Assembly (NCBI RefSeq): GCF_000243115.2
Contig: NZ_CP007035.1
Coordinates: 1,426,001-1,490,000, forward strand
Direction: 5' to 3'
DNA length: 64,000 nucleotides
Source: Niabella soli DSM 19437
GTDB lineage: Bacteria > Bacteroidota > Bacteroidia > Chitinophagales > Chitinophagaceae
Part shown: in pieces, positions 35,150-44,339 of the stretch
Numbering within the stretch: position 1 is the first letter of the stretch
Layout: each line of letters opens with the position of its first letter
Notes under the pieces: generated by a model
The model's database searches: none
Seen by the model: the letters and a program-made list of their open reading frames with translations, nothing else
Told to the model about the DNA's origin: nothing
Position numbers and translations under genes: made by a program

Positions 35150-38053
35150 TTAAAGATTATAGCCAAGACTAATGTAGTACAAACCTCCTACCATTGGATT
35201 GCCGAACGCGCTGGAATAATATTTATTTAATAAGTTGGAGGCCCCCAATTTAATGCTTGTATTAATGTGCGTAAATTTATACGATACCTGCCCATCCAAT
35301 GTGCCATAAGCAGGTATGGGTCCGGAGCCAAAAGTGCCTTCCCAGTTTACTTTATCCTGCCAGCGGTAAACCAGGTTAAACCCTAAGTTTTTTGTTATCG
35401 CTTCATTAGCGATACTTACATTGAAGCGGTATTTGGGTGTATTAAAAAAGGAAATAAAGCCGGTGGGCACATTATTTAACCGGTCGCTGGAAAGGTTTCC
35501 ACCTAAAACATACCCCCTGTTAAACCGGTATTCTACTCCTATACCCCAACCATAGGAGGTAACACCAACATCTGTATTGGTTACAAATGAATAGTTGGTG
35601 GTGGTAAACGGACTTGCCAGATCCACTGCTGCATTTGCCGGATTGCCACTGCTGCCCCTGGCAACAGCCACCCTGGCAATAAAATCTTTAAACTGGCTCC
35701 TGTAACCATAAACATCTATCAGCAGTTCTTTGGTCACCAGCCCGCGGTAACCCAACTCAAAGGAATTCATCCGTTCCGGCTTTACTGAGGTAAACTGCGC
35801 CTGTTTTAACAAAGTTGGATTGGGCGTACCCGAAACTATAGAGCCACGGTAGGCAGCAACACTCTCTGAAGTATAAACGGGGTTGGTATTAAATCCAAAA
35901 TAATTAATAAAACTGGGATCCCCGCCTATGAGACGGCTGCCCGGGGTATTCAGGTTGATCCATTGATCCTGCGTGGAAGGAAACCGGTAGGCTGTTTGAA
36001 ACGAGAAACGGATATTATTATCCTGCGCCACCCGAACAACGGCACTGGCTCTTGGTGTAAAGTGTTCCTTGTATCCATCCCGCTTGTCGAACCGAACCGA
36101 ACCCGTCAGTTTTAGTATATCATCAAACAATCGTTTTTGCAATTGCACATAACTACCGTATTCATTTATTTTTATCCGGCCTGTGGTATCGGCAAAAATA
36201 GTTCCGCCGGAGTTCAGCGAATACACCCGGTAAGATGCGCCCAATATGGTTTCCACAAATTTTATCTGATCCGAAAGATTTAATTGCCCTTCATAATGAT
36301 ACAAACTTGACCGGTCAGCAAATTTTGCGCCGCCATCTTTAATGGAGGTGTTTTTTGCCCTGGCCAATGCACTGTCGTAAGCCGGTGTTCCGGGCAGGTA
36401 CCTGCCGGCATCTGCAGCCGCCCTTGCCGCCGCATGCGCTGCATCATCAGTAGCGCCCTGCAGTTTTGCCCCGGCATAGGTCCCGGAATATAATCCAAAC
36501 CAATCTGCATCAGAACGCCACTGCCGGTTAATGTACAAAGCCGCAGTCGTTGCGGTATAGGAATCTCCCGAGTTTTCCTGCGTTGTATAGCCTCTCAGGA
36601 ACCAATTCTTTCCCTTTAATTCTGCCTTAAATTGACCAATCCTGAAATTCAGGAGCGAATAACGGTCTGCTCCCGTATAAACACTTGTTCCCTTACCCCA
36701 GTATCCTACCAGCGATGCCTCAATATTATCGGTGATCTTATAATACAAACCGCCCGATGTTTTAAGACTATAGGCATCATAATTCACCAGGTCCTTTTCA
36801 TTATACCCGGTGCGGCTAACCAATTGCCCGCCATACACACCATTACGCAAACCAAAGTAAAAGGGCACCAGGTTGGTAGCGCTGGGGCGCAACGGTGCAG
36901 GAAGCCCTGCAATCAAAGCTCCTATTTGCGCTTGTGTAGCGTTCGGAGGAAGGGTGTTAAACAGGTTCACAATATCAAGAGCGCCACCTGTAGCCTGCAA
37001 TATACCGGCTCTTGTCTGTGCCTGGTAAGCCTGGGCGATGCTGGCCATACTGGCGCTGGCTTCATCACCGAAAACATTTACACCATCATAATTAGGATCA
37101 TTCTGCCGGGTGCCGCCGGGTTTTAGGGAACTGATCACGTTATTACGGTTAAGATCACGGGTATCATTTGCAACCCAGTCGTTGGCTTTCATATAAGATA
37201 CGGCCAGTTTATACGCAAATCGCTCGCCCACCTTTTGCCCCCATCGCATAGACCAGTCATAAAACGGCTTGGCTTTACTTTCGGGGTCAGACAAATGCAT
37301 CACGCCCTGTTTAATATTCACGCTCAATCCCTGGTATTTAAACGGATTTTTACTGGTCATCAGCAAGGTGCCGTTCATTCCTCCCGAACCATACAGTGCG
37401 GAAGAAGCGCCAGACAATAATTCTACATTATCCACGTCCATTTCCGTCATTCCCACCACATTTCCCACTGAAAAATTCAGGGCCGGGGCCTGGTTATCCA
37501 TACCGTCCACCAACTGATTGAACCGCAGGTTCCCGCTGCCATTAAATCCCCGGGTGCTCAGGGTTCTGAAGGTAAGACTGGATGTGGTAAGATCGACCCC
37601 TTTAATATTTGACAGCGCTTCGTAAAAATTAGGGGCCGCCATATTTTTAATAGCGGTACTGTTGACCCGGTCAATCGTAACCGGCGACTCCAGTATCCGC
37701 TCTGCCATCCTACTTGCGGAAACCACTACTTCCTGTCCCAATACACTTTTTGGCACCAGGCTTACCTGCACGGTAGCGGCTGTTGCTGTTATTTCCTGTG
37801 TTTCAAACCCTACAGATGAAATAACCAGTTTGGCCGGCAGGGCGCCTACTTTTAATTCAAAACTCCCATTGGGTTTGGAATAAGTGCCGGTGGTAGTGCC
37901 GGCAATCGTAACCGAGGCGGCATTAATGCCTTCGCCCGTTTCGCTGTTTTTTATCGTTCCGGTTAGGTTTGACTGCGCCTGCGCAGCCGCTGAAAAAATA
38001 AAGAAGAGATTCAACAGGGCAAATAATTGTTTCAGAGGTCTCATAAATTTCAA
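35150..38053 (-). CDS. TonB-dependent outer-membrane receptor
   Basis: This 967-residue protein has a signal peptide (ending AAAQAQ), an N-terminal carboxypeptidase-like regulatory domain (residues 28-105, LTGTIKNSETGEGINAASVT), a plug domain (about 115-240, with LSTRGFNGSGNLRFNQLVDG and SALYGSGGMNGTLLM) and a 22-strand barrel to the C-terminus. No SusD-like partner is adjacent, so a glycan substrate is not implied; siderophore, cofactor or peptide uptake are all possible. It is divergent from purC. Confidence 0.93.
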   Translation of the reverse strand: MKFMRPLKQLFALLNLFFIFSAAAQAQSNLTGTIKNSETGEGINAASVTIAGTTTGTYSKPNGSFELKVGALPAKLVISSVGFETQEITATAATVQVSLVPKSVLGQEVVVSASRMAERILESPVTIDRVNSTAIKNMAAPNFYEALSNIKGVDLTTSSLTFRTLSTRGFNGSGNLRFNQLVDGMDNQAPALNFSVGNVVGMTEMDVDNVELLSGASSALYGSGGMNGTLLMTSKNPFKYQGLSVNIKQGVMHLSDPESKAKPFYDWSMRWGQKVGERFAYKLAVSYMKANDWVANDTRDLNRNNVISSLKPGGTRQNDPNYDGVNVFGDEASASMASIAQAYQAQTRAGILQATGGALDIVNLFNTLPPNATQAQIGALIAGLPAPLRPSATNLVPFYFGLRNGVYGGQLVSRTGYNEKDLVNYDAYSLKTSGGLYYKITDNIEASLVGYWGKGTSVYTGADRYSLLNFRIGQFKAELKGKNWFLRGYTTQENSGDSYTATTAALYINRQWRSDADWFGLYSGTYAGAKLQGATDDAAHAAARAAADAGRYLPGTPAYDSALARAKNTSIKDGGAKFADRSSLYHYEGQLNLSDQIKFVETILGASYRVYSLNSGGTIFADTTGRIKINEYGSYVQLQKRLFDDILKLTGSVRFDKRDGYKEHFTPRASAVVRVAQDNNIRFSFQTAYRFPSTQDQWINLNTPGSRLIGGDPSFINYFGFNTNPVYTSESVAAYRGSIVSGTPNPTLLKQAQFTSVKPERMNSFELGYRGLVTKELLIDVYGYRSQFKDFIARVAVARGSSGNPANAAVDLASPFTTTNYSFVTNTDVGVTSYGWGIGVEYRFNRGYVLGGNLSSDRLNNVPTGFISFFNTPKYRFNVSIANEAITKNLGFNLVYRWQDKVNWEGTFGSGPIPAYGTLDGQVSYKFTHINTSIKLGASNLLNKYYSSAFGNPMVGGLYYISLGYNL

Positions 38054-38175
38054 GGGTTTTGTAATTCGAATGTTAAAATAACATTTGTTAGCATAAATCA
38101 GAAATTTATTTTTCTTTCTTAATCCTGATCAAAATTTTTTATAGCGTATTGATTCAAGCTGATTATTTTCGCAGC

Positions 38176-39096
38176 ATGTCTGATTTTCAATTCCCCGGCC
38201 AAACCGCTTTTTATAAGGGTAAAGTAAGAGATGTTTATACGATCAATAATGACCGGCTAGTCATGATCGCCTCCGATCGTATTTCCGCCTTTGACGTTAT
38301 TTTACCGTGGCCCATTCCGTTTAAAGGACAGGTGTTAAACCAGATCGCCGCCTATATGCTGACCGCTACGACCGATATTTGCCCAAACTGGCTGCAATCC
38401 GTTCCGGCGCCCAATGCATCTATCGGCATCAAATGTGAGCCTTTTAAAATTGAAATGGTGGTGCGCGGACATTTGACCGGACATGCCTGGCGCACCTATC
38501 AATCGGGTAAACGAACCCTGTGTGGGGTGCCGCTGCCGGAAGGGATGAAAGAAAATGAGGCCTTCGCTTCCCCCATCATCACCCCAAGCACCAAGGCTTC
38601 CGAAGGGCATGATGAAGACATCAGCAAGGAAGAAATTATTGTGCAAGGTTTGGCCAGCGCCGATGAATGGGAGCAACTGGAGCAACGGGCCCTGGCCTTG
38701 TTTAAACGCGGCCAGGAGCTGGCGGCAAAGCAGGGATTGATATTGGTAGACACCAAATACGAGTTTGGAAAAAAGGACGGAGCCATTATACTGATGGATG
38801 AGATCCATACGCCGGACAGCTCGCGCTATTTTTATGCCGATGGTTTTGAAGAACGGTTACAAGCAAACGAGAAACAAAAACAACTGAGCAAGGAGTTTGT
38901 GCGGGAATGGCTGATCGCGAATGATTTTATGGGAAAAGAAGGACAGCAGGTTCCTGAAATGAGCGATGAATGGATCAGCACGATCTCGAACCGGTACATT
39001 GAGCTTTATGAAAAAGTGATCGGAACTGCTTTTCAGCCCGAAGCATTAACGAACGAGGAATTGTACAAGAGGATTGTTGAGGGGCTGGATGCCTGA
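38176..39096 (+). CDS. purC: Phosphoribosylaminoimidazole-succinocarboxamide synthase
   Basis: This 306-residue enzyme starts at ATG 38176 ([20 protein letters not shown]). It condenses CAIR with aspartate using ATP in purine synthesis. The nucleotide-binding [24 protein letters not shown] and [12 protein letters not shown] motifs are typical of the ~300-residue class. It stands alone, divergent from the TonB receptor. Confidence 0.97.
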   Translation: MSDFQFPGQTAFYKGKVRDVYTINNDRLVMIASDRISAFDVILPWPIPFKGQVLNQIAAYMLTATTDICPNWLQSVPAPNASIGIKCEPFKIEMVVRGHLTGHAWRTYQSGKRTLCGVPLPEGMKENEAFASPIITPSTKASEGHDEDISKEEIIVQGLASADEWEQLEQRALALFKRGQELAAKQGLILVDTKYEFGKKDGAIILMDEIHTPDSSRYFYADGFEERLQANEKQKQLSKEFVREWLIANDFMGKEGQQVPEMSDEWISTISNRYIELYEKVIGTAFQPEALTNEELYKRIVEGLDA

Positions 39097-39157
39097 TATT
39101 TTCGATAGACGATAAACGTCAGACGAGAAACCAGTAACCTGTAACCAGCAACCAAAA
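39097..39157. repeat. Iterated words after purC
   Basis: Right after the stop come GATAGACGATAAACGTCAG, ACGAGAAACC and AGTAACCTGTAACCAGCAACC. The last is the GTAACC/GTTACAGG word also found at 32675-32700 and 39762-39831. Confidence 0.45.
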
Positions 39158-39187
39158 AAAGAGCCGCTCTTGCGAAACGGCTCTGTA
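39158..39187 (-). terminator. Intrinsic terminator after the small lipoprotein gene
   Basis: The stem AGAGCCG/CGGCTCT is followed on the minus strand by T7. It begins 20 nt past the stop at 39207. Confidence 0.8.
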
Positions 39188-39206
39188 TAGGAAACGGAGT
39201 AAAACA

Positions 39207-39644
39207 TTATTTTATGGTTCGACTTGAACTGGTGGAATCTGCGGTTTGAAGCTGCTGTTGTTTGGCGTAGCCATTCTTGGCATAATAAGATTCTAACGCA
39301 TTATCGGCATCAGTTTCCGTGTTGTAAAAACCATGCACCCGAACGGTTGTCCAAAACTGACCGGTTTGGTTGTATACACTGTTGTCCTGGGTATCGTAAA
39401 AAGTACCCCGTAAATTATCGTATCTAATCGGCCATTTGTTGGAACTATTATCCATGGTTTCGATAAAGGCATAGGAATCGAACAACTGAACAACTGCGTA
39501 ATAATTGTACCCTGCGGGGGCATAAACCACTTTGCCGTTTTCAATATCCGGATTATTATTGTCGATATAATCATGCTTGGAACAACTGGCAAAAATGAAA
39601 GTCGCCAGAACGGCTAAAAGCGAAAAGGTTAGAATCCGTTTCAT
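39207..39644 (-). CDS. Small hypothetical lipoprotein
   Basis: This 145-residue protein has a lipoprotein signal (MKRILTFSLLAVLATFIFAS, lipobox ASCSK). The mature part (residues 22-145) is rich in Tyr/Asn with VVQLFDSYAFIETMDNSSNK and FWTTVRVHGFYNTETDADNA. No known domain was recognised. It is monocistronic with its own terminator. Confidence 0.8.
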   Translation of the reverse strand: MKRILTFSLLAVLATFIFASCSKHDYIDNNNPDIENGKVVYAPAGYNYYAVVQLFDSYAFIETMDNSSNKWPIRYDNLRGTFYDTQDNSVYNQTGQFWTTVRVHGFYNTETDADNALESYYAKNGYAKQQQLQTADSTSSSRTIK

Positions 39645-39761
39645 AGTAGTTGATTTTAATTTTTATTTAATATACCCTTCAGTCCTGTTGTACTATAGAA
39701 GATACAGATATAAAGAAAATTGCATGCCAATTGTTAAAAAACAGATAAATGCGGAAACGCA

Positions 39762-39831
39762 GGTTGCAGGTTACAAGTTTCAGGCTCCAGATACCTGCAA
39801 CCTGAAACTTGTAACAACATCTGTATCTTCG
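39762..39831. repeat. Inverted word repeat before the lactonase gene
   Basis: GGTTGCAGGTTACAAGTTTC followed by AGG is mirrored by CCTGCAACCTGAAACTTGTAAC, giving a GTTACAAGTTTCAGG stem of 15 bp. The words match those after metZ and purC. Confidence 0.7.
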
Positions 39832-39847
39832 TTGCACAAACCACTAT

Positions 39848-40954
39848 ATGAAGAAAATTATTTTACTCATTGTTATAGGTATCATCGCGTGCACCGGCAG
39901 CAGTTTTGCCCAATATCTTGTTGTGGGCACGTATACCAATAATAACAGCACCAGTGAAGGTATTTATATTTACGATTTTGATAAAACCAACGGCAGTCTT
40001 AGCAAAGTAAGCGTGGCTGCTACCGTTAATCCCTCCTACCAGGTAGTGGCGCCTGATCAAAAGAATATATATTCTGTCAATGAAACCGATTCAGGAAAAA
40101 TAAGCGCCTTTGGATTCAATAAAAAAACAGGTGCGCTGTCTTTACATAATACGGTTTCCAGCATGGGGGATAATCCCTGTTACCTGGAGCTGGACAAAAG
40201 CGGCAAGTGGTTGTTCTGCTCAAATTATTCCAGCGGCAGTTTTTGCATCTATCCTGTACTGCCCAATGGATCATTAGGTGCATTGTCTCAATTTGTAAAA
40301 CATGAAGGCAGCGGGCCGGATACCAGCCGGCAGCAAAGTCCGCATGTGCACAGCACCACCATCTCACCCGACAATAAATTTTTATTTGTATGCGACCTGG
40401 GAACCGATAAAATTGTTACCTATCCCTTCAACGCAAAAACAGGGAAGGTAGATGAAGCGCACGCATTTTATACTACTACCGCACCCGGCGCAGGTCCGCG
40501 GCATATGATCATTTCGAAAAACGGAAAATTTGTTTATAATATTACAGAAATGGGCGGAACGGTAAGCGCCTATCGTCTTTCCAACGGCAAACTGCAATTG
40601 CTTCAAACAGCGGATGCATTGAAAGCAGAGAAAGGCAAGGCCGCAGGGGCGGATATTCATCTCAGCCCCGACGGGAATTTCTTATATGTTTCGCAGCGCA
40701 GTAACAGCACCATTGAAATCTTCAAAGTGAACCGTAATGACGGGGAGATCACTTTTGTTGGCAGTCAGTCAACCAATGGAAATTTCCCCCGCAATTTCAC
40801 TATTGATCCATCCGGATCCTACCTCCTGGCGGCCAATCAGAAAAGCGATAATGTTACCATCTTTAAAATAAACAAGGCAACGGGCTTGCTGACGCCTACG
40901 GGGGCAGACGTTAAGGTTGGGATCCCGGTGTCTTTAAAATGGATTGCCAGATAA
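39848..40954 (+). CDS. Lactonase-family seven-bladed propeller protein, exported
   Basis: This 368-residue protein has a signal peptide (MKKIILLIVIGIIACTGSSF, then AQ). Seven propeller blades follow with the family repeats YLVVGTYTNNNSTSEGIYIY, PCYLELDKSGKWLFCSNYSS, HSTTISPDNKFLFVCDLGTD and NFTIDPSGSYLLAANQKSDN. This matches the YbhE/6-phosphogluconolactonase (PF10282) family. Exported homologues may act on other lactones, so 6-phosphogluconolactone is not certain as substrate. Confidence 0.9.
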   Translation: MKKIILLIVIGIIACTGSSFAQYLVVGTYTNNNSTSEGIYIYDFDKTNGSLSKVSVAATVNPSYQVVAPDQKNIYSVNETDSGKISAFGFNKKTGALSLHNTVSSMGDNPCYLELDKSGKWLFCSNYSSGSFCIYPVLPNGSLGALSQFVKHEGSGPDTSRQQSPHVHSTTISPDNKFLFVCDLGTDKIVTYPFNAKTGKVDEAHAFYTTTAPGAGPRHMIISKNGKFVYNITEMGGTVSAYRLSNGKLQLLQTADALKAEKGKAAGADIHLSPDGNFLYVSQRSNSTIEIFKVNRNDGEITFVGSQSTNGNFPRNFTIDPSGSYLLAANQKSDNVTIFKINKATGLLTPTGADVKVGIPVSLKWIAR

Positions 40955-40974
40955 AGACTTTATTACATGATCTT

Positions 40975-41150
40975 TTCCCGCAGACCTACGCGGATCTCTT
41001 TTCGCAGATTTACGCTGCTATTTCTTTTTTGCACCTTTTGCGGACCATTTCTTCCATTGACTTACACAGATCTTTTTCGCTAATGCCCGCAGATTAATTT
41101 TCTCTAATTTAAACCGATGCCCCTCCCGCTGCACTTCCTTCGCGTGCTCC
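40975..41150. repeat. Iterated CGCAGAT-type words between lactonase and arsR
   Basis: CCCGCAGACCTACGCGGATC, TTTTCGCAGATTTACGCTGC, TTACACAGATCTTTTTCGC and GCCCGCAGATTAAT repeat the word CGCAGATTTACGC with variation. There is no gene in 40955-41217. Confidence 0.45.
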
Positions 41151-41188
41151 GGGGGCGATCCCAAAAAGTTTTTCTTTTCTGTTATATT

Positions 41189-41212
41189 ATCGTAATATTG
41201 CAATGAAACGAT
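41189..41212 (+). promoter_or_regulatory. Candidate ArsR operator upstream of arsR
   Basis: ATCGTAATATTGCAATGAAA, just before the arsR ATG, shares the core CG(T/C)AATATTGC with the perfect palindrome at 41567. Such dyads next to arsR are usual autoregulatory sites. Confidence 0.5.
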
Positions 41213-41217
41213 AAATA

Positions 41218-41547
41218 ATGGGAGTAACAAAATCAGAAATATTTACGGCTAAGCAGAACCACTTAGCATCAGAATTTAAGGCGCTGGCCCATCCTGCCCG
41301 TATTGCCATACTGCAATATATCATTAAGCAGGATACCTGTATTTGCAATGATCTGGTGGAAGAACTTGGACTGGCACAAGCTACCATATCCCAGCATTTG
41401 AAAGAGCTGAAACAGTTAGACATCATTAAGGGCAATATAGAAGGCACCAGCGTTTGCTATTGCATTGATGAAAAAGTATGGCTGAAATTTAAAACGGAAC
41501 TGAACGAATTTTTCACAGAAAAAGTAACAGCAAATAAGTGCTGCTGA
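41218..41547 (+). CDS. arsR: ArsR-family metalloregulator
   Basis: This 109-residue winged-helix repressor shows FKALAHPARIAILQYIIKQD, the metal-site-type CICNDLVEELGLAQATISQH recognition region and a C-terminal CC pair. It would release DNA when As(III)/Sb(III) binds its cysteines. The following DUF6428 and arsC genes support arsenic as the ligand. Candidate operators lie on both sides (41189 and 41567). Confidence 0.9.
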   Translation: MGVTKSEIFTAKQNHLASEFKALAHPARIAILQYIIKQDTCICNDLVEELGLAQATISQHLKELKQLDIIKGNIEGTSVCYCIDEKVWLKFKTELNEFFTEKVTANKCC

Positions 41548-41566
41548 TTTTTTTACATTCATCCAT

Positions 41567-41578
41567 CGCAATATTGCG
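41567..41578. promoter_or_regulatory. Perfect 12 bp palindrome, candidate ArsR operator
   Basis: CGCAATATTGCG lies between arsR and the DUF6428 gene and shares its core with the site before arsR. Both are followed by a similar ACAATAAATAA/ACGATAAATAA stretch, suggesting a duplicated control region. Confidence 0.5.
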
Positions 41579-41604
41579 TTATAACAATAAATAAATTATT
41601 TAAA

Positions 41605-42078
41605 ATGAAATTATCTGCATTTAAAGCACTGCTCCCGGCATTGGAACAGGTTATATTTCGTTTGGAGGATGGCCCTTTTGTTCCCGGGCATTTTCATGTA
41701 ACGGAAGTAGGTATTGTAACCAAACACTTTATTGATTGCGGCGGTACGATCCGCAACGAGAAAACGGCGAGCTTCCAGCTTTGGCATGCCAATGATCTTA
41801 CGCACCGGTTGCCGGCGGCAAAATTATTACACATCATCCAATTATCGGAAGAAAAGTTGGGCATCGGGAATCTGGACATTGAAGTGGAATATCAAAATGA
41901 TACTATTGGTAAATATGACCTGGAGTTTGATGGCAGCACTTTTATTTTAATAACAAAGAAAACGGCTTGCCTGGCCGAGGACAAATGTGGCGCTCCTTCG
42001 CAAAAAACCAAAACCAGGTTATCAGAATTACCAACGGCTCAAACGGCCTGTTGTACCCCGGGCAGTAATTGCTGCTAG
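41605..42078 (+). CDS. DUF6428-family protein of arsenic operons
   Basis: This 157-residue protein matches the DUF6428 family that accompanies arsR/arsC in Bacteroidota: VPGHFHVTEVGIVTKHFIDC, then GGTIRNEKTASFQLWHANDL. The C-terminal tail is Cys-rich (CLAEDKCG, then ACCTPGSNCC), a likely site for As(III) binding. The role is not established; a metallochaperone or reductase helper is a reasonable guess. It follows arsR by 57 nt with its own candidate operator. Confidence 0.85.
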   Translation: MKLSAFKALLPALEQVIFRLEDGPFVPGHFHVTEVGIVTKHFIDCGGTIRNEKTASFQLWHANDLTHRLPAAKLLHIIQLSEEKLGIGNLDIEVEYQNDTIGKYDLEFDGSTFILITKKTACLAEDKCGAPSQKTKTRLSELPTAQTACCTPGSNCC

Positions 42079-42264
42079 GATGAAACAGTTATTTTTGAAA
42101 TATAAAAGATCAATGCGGGGAACCCGGAAATGCGGGAAGATATAATTTTTTTAATTGCCTTTGACTTACGCCGCGTATAGTTTATGAGACAATCTCTTTC
42201 AATTTATTTTTGGCTTTGATGCAAAATGCTGCATCATCAATATTATTTGGTTATTGGTATAAAA

Positions 42265-42684
42265 ATGAAAACAAAAAAAATATTAGTGTTGTGCACCGGA
42301 AACAGTTGCCGGAGCCAGATTGCAGAAGCTTACCTGCGGCATTTTGCAGGCGATAAGGCTGAAGTATACAGCGCGGGTGTGGAAACACATGGGCTCAACC
42401 CGAAGGCCATTGAAACGATGCGGGAAGATGGCATTGATATTTCGCACCACTCCTCCAATAATGTGGCCGAATACCGGGATATTGGTTTCGATTTTGTGAT
42501 CACCGTTTGCGATAATGCCAAAGAGCGTTGTCCAGTTTTACCGGGAGCTGCAAAGCAATTTCATTATAATTTTCCTGACCCCGCCAAAGCAACCGGAACT
42601 GCCGATGCAATTAAAGAACAGTTCCGGCACACCCGGGCGCTTATAAAGGAATATTGCCGTGAGTTTGTGAAGAATAATCTTTAG
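42265..42684 (+). CDS. arsC: Arsenate reductase, low-molecular-weight phosphatase type
   Basis: This 139-residue enzyme starts at ATG 42265 (MKTKKILVLCTGNSCRSQIA). The P-loop CTGNSCRS has the nucleophilic Cys, and VCDNAKERCPVLPG carries the two resolving Cys of thioredoxin-coupled ArsC. It reduces arsenate to arsenite. A 186 nt gap separates it from the DUF6428 gene. No arsenite exporter follows, which is unusual. Confidence 0.92.
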   Translation: MKTKKILVLCTGNSCRSQIAEAYLRHFAGDKAEVYSAGVETHGLNPKAIETMREDGIDISHHSSNNVAEYRDIGFDFVITVCDNAKERCPVLPGAAKQFHYNFPDPAKATGTADAIKEQFRHTRALIKEYCREFVKNNL

Positions 42685-42863
42685 AGCCGGCTCGCTGCTG
42701 ATAGTAGTCCTTCTCTTTTCCCTGCTTTTTCTGTCTCTACCAGGTTATAAACACTTTTAGCCGCCGTTTACCAACATAGGATGGCAAGGCCTTTTGAGAA
42801 TACTACTAAAAATGTTACATGGCCGCCTGTGCTGCATTGCCTGTTATTATCTAACTTGCTGTT

Positions 42864-44198
42864 ATGAAAAATATTCTTTTGTTTGGCGCGGGTAAGTCTG
42901 CCACGGTATTGATCCATTACCTGTTGGAACATGCCGATACAGAACAATGGACGTTGACCCTGGCGGATATAAATTTTGAACTGGCACAACGCAAGCTCAA
43001 CCACCACCCGGCAGGAACCGCCGTTGGTATCGATCTTTCCAAAGAGACCGAACGCCAGGCACTGATCCAAAAAGCCGATATTGTAATTTCCATGCTGCCT
43101 CCCGCATTGCATATCCTGGTTGCCAAAGATTGTCTTCACTTAAAAAAGGACCTGCTGACGGCCTCCTATATTGATGACGAATTGCTGCAATTAAAAGAAC
43201 AAATAGAAAAAAACAACCTGTTATTTCTTTGTGAAATGGGCCTGGATCCGGGCATTGATCATATGAGCGCTATGCGTATTTTTGATCGCATCAGAAGCAA
43301 TGGCGGCACCATTACGAGCTTCCGGTCGCACTGTGGGGGATTGATCGCTCCCGAAAGCGATAACAATCCCTGGCATTATAAAATAAGCTGGAACCCGCGC
43401 AATATAACATTGGCCGGACAAGCGGGTGCTATTTATAAAGAAGACAATACCGTCAGAACAATCTCCTATCCCGATATATTCAGAAACTGCCCAGCCATTG
43501 AAGCCCCCGTGCCCGGACAATGGGCCTGTTATCCCAATCGGGATTCGTTGCACTATATCCCGGTTTATAAATTAGAATCGGCTGAAACCGTTATCCGCGC
43601 TACGTTACGTCACAATGACTTTTGTACCGGCTGGCAATTTATCGTTTTAGCAGAGCTGACAAATCCTTTGGACATTGAAATGATTGATAGCCTGAAAGAT
43701 AAATCTATCGGGGAATGGTTTGTCGCCTGTCTGAATTTTTATACAAAGTCAGCAACCTTCCCGGCCTTTTTAAACCGGTATGTGGCGGCTCAAGAGCGCC
43801 AATTGATTACGCAGCTTTTCGAATATCTTGGTTTGTTCAGTGATGAAAAAATCCCGCTGGAGGCGAAAAGCTCCGCCGACATTTTGCAATATCTCCTGGA
43901 AACAAGGCTGGCCCTGGCTTCTACCGACAAAGACATGATCCTTATGATCCATGAAATTGAATTTATGAACCGCGATCAGCAGCCGGGGCGCCTATCCAGT
44001 TCATTGGTCGTAAAAGGCGAAAACGCGCTCCAAACTGCCATGGCAAAAACAGTGGGCCTCCCACTGGCTATTGCAACGAAGCTGATCCTGAGCGGCACTA
44101 TTACAACCAAAGGATTGCAAATACCCATTCTCAAAGAGATCTATGAACCGGTGCTTGCGGAGCTGGGAAAAAAGGGTATCCGGTTTGTGGAGCAGTGA
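42864..44198 (+). CDS. Saccharopine dehydrogenase-family protein
   Basis: This 444-residue protein has an N-terminal NAD(P)-binding fold (MKNILLFGAGKSATVLIHYL, with ADIVISMLPPALH) and the family's catalytic region (EMGLDPGIDHMSAMRIFDRI, then FRSHCGGLIAPESDNNPWHY). Members interconvert saccharopine with lysine or glutamate plus semialdehyde in lysine metabolism. The substrate is assumed, not shown. It lies downstream of arsC in the same direction but with a 180 nt gap, so it is probably a separate unit. Confidence 0.9.
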   Translation: MKNILLFGAGKSATVLIHYLLEHADTEQWTLTLADINFELAQRKLNHHPAGTAVGIDLSKETERQALIQKADIVISMLPPALHILVAKDCLHLKKDLLTASYIDDELLQLKEQIEKNNLLFLCEMGLDPGIDHMSAMRIFDRIRSNGGTITSFRSHCGGLIAPESDNNPWHYKISWNPRNITLAGQAGAIYKEDNTVRTISYPDIFRNCPAIEAPVPGQWACYPNRDSLHYIPVYKLESAETVIRATLRHNDFCTGWQFIVLAELTNPLDIEMIDSLKDKSIGEWFVACLNFYTKSATFPAFLNRYVAAQERQLITQLFEYLGLFSDEKIPLEAKSSADILQYLLETRLALASTDKDMILMIHEIEFMNRDQQPGRLSSSLVVKGENALQTAMAKTVGLPLAIATKLILSGTITTKGLQIPILKEIYEPVLAELGKKGIRFVEQ

Positions 44199-44209
44199 GA
44201 TTCTCGTTC

Positions 44210-44313
44210 CGCCGCCACTGTTGGTGGGCAGCGCACCCGGCACAACCAGTAAGTATAACCAACTTGTTGGTGTACTGCCATCGCCGAAGGCAGTACGCAA
44301 CACCAGCAAGGGC
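44210..44313. repeat. ~110 bp hairpin repeat, copy A
   Basis: It contains AGTATAACCAACTTGTTGGT, GCCATCGCCGAAGGCAG and ACGCAACACCAGCAAGGGC, shared with copies at 44803 and 45846. The arms TTGTTGGTGT and ACACCAGCAA pair. Confidence 0.75.
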
Positions 44314-44339
44314 AGGAACTATGTGCAGCTCCCCGGTTT

